In this document: positions 5,718 through 7,989 of the stretch, one piece after another
Layout: every line of letters starts with the position of its first letter
Position numbering within the stretch: position 1 is the first letter of the stretch
NCBI GenBank assembly: GCA_003151655.1
Contig: PLYB01000347.1
Span: 622 to 8,610 of the forward strand
Direction of reading: 5' to 3'
DNA length: 7,989 nucleotides
Source of the DNA: Gallionellaceae bacterium
GTDB taxonomy: Bacteria; Pseudomonadota; Gammaproteobacteria; Burkholderiales; Gallionellaceae
Translations under genes and position numbers: made by a program
Notes under the pieces: generated by a model
The model's input: only the letters and a program-made list of their open reading frames with translations
Told to the model about the DNA's origin: nothing
Database searches by the model: none

Positions 5718-6317
5718 TTATTTGCGCATCGCTTTTTCGGTAGGTGTCATCGCCTCAACGTAGGCCGGACGAGAAAATATACGCTCGGCATATTTCATTA
5801 GCGGAGCGGCTTCCTTATCCAACTGGATACCATAATGACCCAGCCGCCACAACAAGGGTGCGATGGCCACATCCAACATGGAAAACTCATCGCCCAACAT
5901 GTATTTCTGCTTGCTGAAAACAGACGAGATTTGCGTCAAATACTCGCGCACAGATTGACGCGCCTTATTGGCTACCTTCGGTTCACCGCGCTCGATGGCT
6001 TCTATTTGGCAGAATAACTCGCTCTCGAAACGGTACAAAAACAGGCGCGCACGGGCACGCATCACCGGGTCGGGCGGCATCAATTGCGGGTGGGGAAAGC
6101 GCTCGTCGATGTACTCATTGATGATGTTGCTTTCAAACAATACCAGTTCACGTTCAACCAGCACGGGCACCTTGTTATACGGATTGATCGCCGCGATATC
6201 TTCCGGCATGCTGAACATATCAACATCGATCACCTGAAAATCCATACCTTTTTCAAACAATACGAAACGACAGCGCTGGCTGAACGGGTCGGCAGTTCCC
6301 GAATACAGAGTCATCAT
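5718..6317 (-). CDS. sspA: SspA-like protein (stringent starvation protein A, glutathione-S-transferase fold)
   Basis: A 199-aa protein with a thioredoxin-like N-terminal half (about 1-77) and an all-helical C-terminal half. Features of SspA are MMTLYSGT at the start, NPYNKVPVLVERELVLFESNI with the cis-proline at 51, and ERFPHPQLMPPDP. P75-H76-P77 corresponds to the surface PHP that is essential in E. coli SspA. The family binds RNA polymerase and alters transcription under acid or starvation stress, and is not a working transferase. Betaproteobacterial SspA proteins, as I recall them, usually have CPFSQRC; here position 10 is Asp (DPFSQRC), so the N-terminal active-site-like cysteine is absent. 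In betaproteobacteria sspA usually follows petABC and precedes sspB; neither flanks this gene, so it may be a second copy. ATG 6317 follows AAAAGGGG with about 10 nt spacing. Confidence 0.88.
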   Translation of the reverse strand: MMTLYSGTADPFSQRCRFVLFEKGMDFQVIDVDMFSMPEDIAAINPYNKVPVLVERELVLFESNIINEYIDERFPHPQLMPPDPVMRARARLFLYRFESELFCQIEAIERGEPKVANKARQSVREYLTQISSVFSKQKYMLGDEFSMLDVAIAPLLWRLGHYGIQLDKEAAPLMKYAERIFSRPAYVEAMTPTEKAMRK

Positions 6318-6571
6318 AGTGAGGCTACCCCTTTTAACATTTACTTACCTTCATGTGCAGAAATATCATCAATCCCCCTATATTCAATCTGGAGATAACA
6401 TCTTTTGCACTCCCTCATTAAATTGTCTGTGAAATATAGTTGCGCGTCATTACTAAACTGCGCAAACTAGCCCGCATTCCAAAAAAATGGCTTGCCGGGG
6501 GCAAGCAAGCCTAAGGGGTCTTCAGTGCAAGACATAACGGTATATTATTATACTCTAATATTTAGTGTTGT
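6318..6571. other. Intergenic region between the divergent sspA-like and methyltransferase genes
   Basis: No gene is supported here. It holds the ribosome binding site of the sspA-like gene (AAAAGGGG on the minus strand, at 6335-6328), a terminator-like hairpin at 6481-6506, and an AT-rich stretch at 6541-6565 with a possible -10 TATACT at 6549-6554 for the methyltransferase. I could not assign a confident -35 for either gene. Confidence 0.5.
6481..6506 (-). terminator. Intrinsic-terminator-like hairpin on the minus strand
   Basis: Read leftwards, GCTTGCC (6506-6500) and GGCAAGC (6496-6490) form a perfect 7-bp, GC-rich stem over a 3-nt loop. After CA there are seven T (6487-6481). This is the normal form of a Rho-independent terminator. 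No minus-strand gene ends just before it: the segment 6507-6619 upstream holds no recognisable coding sequence. On the plus strand the same hairpin has no T run. Confidence 0.55.
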
Positions 6572-6619
6572 ATGGTTGACAATATCAAATGCCCCAGACT
6601 CAATTCACCAGACTCGCCA

Positions 6620-7246
6620 ATGAAAAACTCCGATCAACCATATTTAAGCAATCCCCTGTTACGCTTGAGCTATAGCCTCATCGCCCCGCTTTACGATACG
6701 GTGATTGAGCGCCCAATGCGAGTGGCAAGGATGAAATCGTTAGGCTTCTTACCGACAGAGGAAAAAATGCGTGTTCTGGTAAGCGGGGTTGGCACCGGGC
6801 TGGATTTACCGATGCTCCCCGCTTTGCACCACTACACCGCTCTGGATTTCAACCCGGCGATGCTGGCGCGCGCAAAACCGCGCTGCAAGGATCTGAAAGT
6901 TGATTTCGTGCTGGGTGACAGCATGTCGCTCCCCTTCCCCGATGCGCAGTTCGACCATATCATTCTACATCTCATTGTTGCCGTCGTTCCCGAACCGGAA
7001 CGTTGCTTGAGCGAAGCCGCACGCGTACTGAAGCACGGAGGAACGATCATTTTGTTTGATAAATTTCTGCATCCACACAAGCGTGCGCCGATGCGGAGAT
7101 TACTCAACGTGATATCACGCCGCTTTGCGACCCGCATGGATGTGGTTTTTGAAGAGGTACTGCGTGCCGCACCGGAATTGGAAGTACTGCACAATGAACC
7201 GATACTCGCGAACGGATGGTTTCGCGGTATCGTGCTGCGCAAGTAG
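6620..7246 (+). CDS. Class I SAM-dependent methyltransferase (UbiE/methyltransferase-11 type)
   Basis: A 208-aa protein. Motif I is VLVSGVGTGLDLP (52-64), binding the methionine part of SAM. ALDFNPAML (74-82) has the acidic residue (Asp76) for the ribose. GDSMSLPFPDAQFDHI (99-114) is motif II, and RVLKHGGTIILFDKF (135-149) is motif III. The N-terminal SYSLIAPLYD is typical of UbiE and phosphatidylethanolamine-methyltransferase relatives, so the substrate may be a quinone precursor or a lipid. The sequence does not say which. The start is uncertain: ATG 6572 would add 16 residues of no recognised similarity. Neither start has a ribosome binding site. A possible -10 at 6549-6554 would leave only about 11 nt before 6572, which favours 6620. 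The gene stands alone between a divergent and a downstream gene. Confidence 0.85.
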   Translation: MKNSDQPYLSNPLLRLSYSLIAPLYDTVIERPMRVARMKSLGFLPTEEKMRVLVSGVGTGLDLPMLPALHHYTALDFNPAMLARAKPRCKDLKVDFVLGDSMSLPFPDAQFDHIILHLIVAVVPEPERCLSEAARVLKHGGTIILFDKFLHPHKRAPMRRLLNVISRRFATRMDVVFEEVLRAAPELEVLHNEPILANGWFRGIVLRK

Positions 7247-7343
7247 TCTGATTAACTGACTTAAACAGCACCTTCGGGTAATTGATTTTGCCTTGCGAGA
7301 CAGGCAGGATACATACCTCGACCATCCCGCCAATTTCAAAATC

Positions 7344-7760
7344 ATGTTTGAATATATTTTCTTCGATGCCGCGCTTCGCGATAGATTTGTGGCGCATGCC
7401 AAAGGCCTGCAAGTGAACTGCACCCATCACGACGATCATCTGGGTCTTGTCGTGGCGATACCCGAGGACATTGGCGAAGAGAAAGAGGATGCTCTCGAAC
7501 AGCTTTATGACGAACTAGAAAAGGAACAATCCGCCCTACTCCTTCAGGAAGAAGGCGGGCTGAAACGGCTGGCCGGATTTTATTACAAATTACCGGATGG
7601 GCAATCGCGCATGGTTCCGTTGCAGGCTGACATCGCCAGCCGCCTGCTTGATGCCTTCACGATGGAAGAGATACAGGCGTTATTTGAAGCAGTCGCGCTT
7701 AGCATGCTTGAGCAAGAAGAGTCTTTGTGCAAGATACTGTCCAAACAAGATTTCGAATAA
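7344..7760 (+). CDS. Hypothetical protein of betaproteobacterial type, function unknown
   Basis: A 138-aa soluble, acidic protein beginning MFEYIFFDAALRDRFV. I recall similar unnamed proteins in sulfur- and iron-oxidising betaproteobacteria but know no function. A glutamate-rich helical stretch lies at about 44-72 (EDIGEEKEDALEQLYDELEK), a possible coiled coil. It is followed by a short strand-rich part around FYYKLPDGQSRMVPLQ, and a helical C-terminus rich in Leu and Glu. No signal peptide or membrane segment is present. The ATG at 7344 is chosen because recalled relatives start MFEY. A TTG at 7293 would add 17 residues of unlikely composition (MRDRQDTYLD…). No clear ribosome binding site precedes either. 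It lies 97 bp after the methyltransferase on the same strand; joint transcription is possible but not shown. Confidence 0.72.
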   Translation: MFEYIFFDAALRDRFVAHAKGLQVNCTHHDDHLGLVVAIPEDIGEEKEDALEQLYDELEKEQSALLLQEEGGLKRLAGFYYKLPDGQSRMVPLQADIASRLLDAFTMEEIQALFEAVALSMLEQEESLCKILSKQDFE

Positions 7761-7836
7761 GGGAAATACTAAAGGACGTATGCGCCAAAGCCACGATTGA
7801 CGCGAAGAAGCAAGGCTACAACTAGAGGGGACAACC

Positions 7837-7959
7837 GTGAGCAGAAAATACCACTTTCGGCTATCACTTTTAACTTCCAAAGTGACATCTTTGCGATTCA
7901 GTTATACGCTGTATAACCGAATCGACTTTTTAAGCAAAGTGCATTATGCAAGTGCTTGA
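7837..7959 (+). CDS. Possible 40-aa small ORF with a GTG start
   Basis: GTG 7837 is preceded by GAGGGG at 7825-7830, a plausible ribosome binding site with 6 nt spacing, and the frame runs 40 codons to TGA. The product is basic, with no recognised motif. The reading frame contains the hairpin at 7894-7924 and ends 5 bp from the tRNA 3' end, so it may be chance. Confidence 0.15.
   Translation: MSRKYHFRLSLLTSKVTSLRFSYTLYNRIDFLSKVHYASA
7894..7924. terminator. 14-bp stem hairpin, probable bidirectional terminator between convergent genes
   Basis: CGATTCAGTTATAC (7894-7907) and GTATAACCGAATCG (7911-7924) are inverted copies with one mismatch over a 3-nt loop. In minus-strand RNA the mismatch becomes a G-U pair, so the stem is complete. 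On the plus strand it is followed by ACTTTTT, a weak terminator tail for the hypothetical gene. It lies 40 bp past the tRNA 3' end on the minus strand. Confidence 0.55.
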
Positions 7960-7964
7960 TGATG

Positions 7965-7989
7965 TGGTCGGGGTGGAGAGATTCGAACT
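7965..7989 (-). tRNA. 3' end of a tRNA, probably tRNA-Pro (cut by the right edge)
   Basis: Read on the minus strand, the visible 25 nt show the T-loop TTCGAAT, T-stem CTCTC, acceptor strand CACCCCG, discriminator A73 and an encoded CCA ending at 7965. The implied 5' acceptor strand CGGGGTG, with a C1-G72 pair and A73, is typical of bacterial tRNA-Pro. The anticodon is outside the window, so the isotype is an inference. Confidence 0.8.

Noticed and set aside
6509..6559. A fourth copy of the regulon promoter before the methyltransferase (CCTAAGGGG, then AAGACA, then TCTAAT)
   Set aside because: The operator match is weak, the -35 is AAGACA, the spacer is 19 bp, and there is no recognisable proximal site, so I do not count it with the other three.
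7293..7343. TTG start extending the hypothetical protein by 17 residues
   Set aside because: No ribosome binding site is present, and the expected start of the family is MFEY at 7344.
7780..7800. Six-codon ORF (MRQSHD) after AAAGGA
   Set aside because: It is too short to support as a gene; nothing downstream suggests a leader peptide.
1..7989. CRISPR array, insertion sequence or phage genes
   Set aside because: No regularly spaced repeats, transposase motifs or phage-type proteins were seen on either strand.

Overview
The window looks like part of the chromosome of a chemolithotrophic, sulfur-oxidising betaproteobacterium. Gallionellaceae, Sulfuricellaceae or another Nitrosomonadales lineage is the best guess. 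The grounds are an Acidithiobacillus-type sulfide:quinone oxidoreductase, the first part of a molybdopterin oxidoreductase resembling cytoplasmic sulfite dehydrogenase SoeA, a small periplasmic cytochrome c paired with a rhodanese, and an SspA of betaproteobacterial type. The organism was not identified by any search.

Layout, left to right. Minus strand <1-388: the start of a molybdopterin oxidoreductase (soeA-like). Positions 389-609: a divergent regulatory region. Plus strand 610-2512: a NarX/NarL-type two-component system, with the genes overlapping by 8 bp. Plus strand 2723-3994: sqr, followed by an 84-nt imperfect palindrome that contains the sqr stop codon. Plus strand 4119-4672: a small DUF2892-type membrane protein, then a thioredoxin with a CAPC active site. 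Minus strand 5578-4728: a secreted class I cytochrome c and a single-domain rhodanese, probably one operon. Minus strand 6317-5718: sspA-like. Plus strand 6620-7246: a SAM-dependent methyltransferase. Plus strand 7344-7760: a conserved-looking hypothetical protein. The right edge cuts into the 3' end of a minus-strand tRNA, probably tRNA-Pro.

The main discovery is a promoter architecture shared by three separate transcription units: soeA-like, sqr and cytochrome c-rhodanese. Each has two operator-like 15-mers (best form CCCCAAGGGGRTTAT) spaced 22-25 bp apart. The second runs into an identical -35 hexamer, TAGACA. After exactly 18 bp comes a -10 of CCTAAT or CTTAAT, followed by AG. The three units encode plausible steps of one process: sulfide to sulfane sulfur, sulfur carrying, electron transfer, and sulfite oxidation. 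The response regulator encoded among them has a NarL-type DNA-binding domain. Its partner kinase has no membrane segment and carries a cysteine cluster in a GAF-like domain. I infer a local sulfur-responsive regulon in which the kinase senses a sulfur or redox signal and the regulator activates these promoters from about -43 and about -67. This is inference from sequence and has not been tested.
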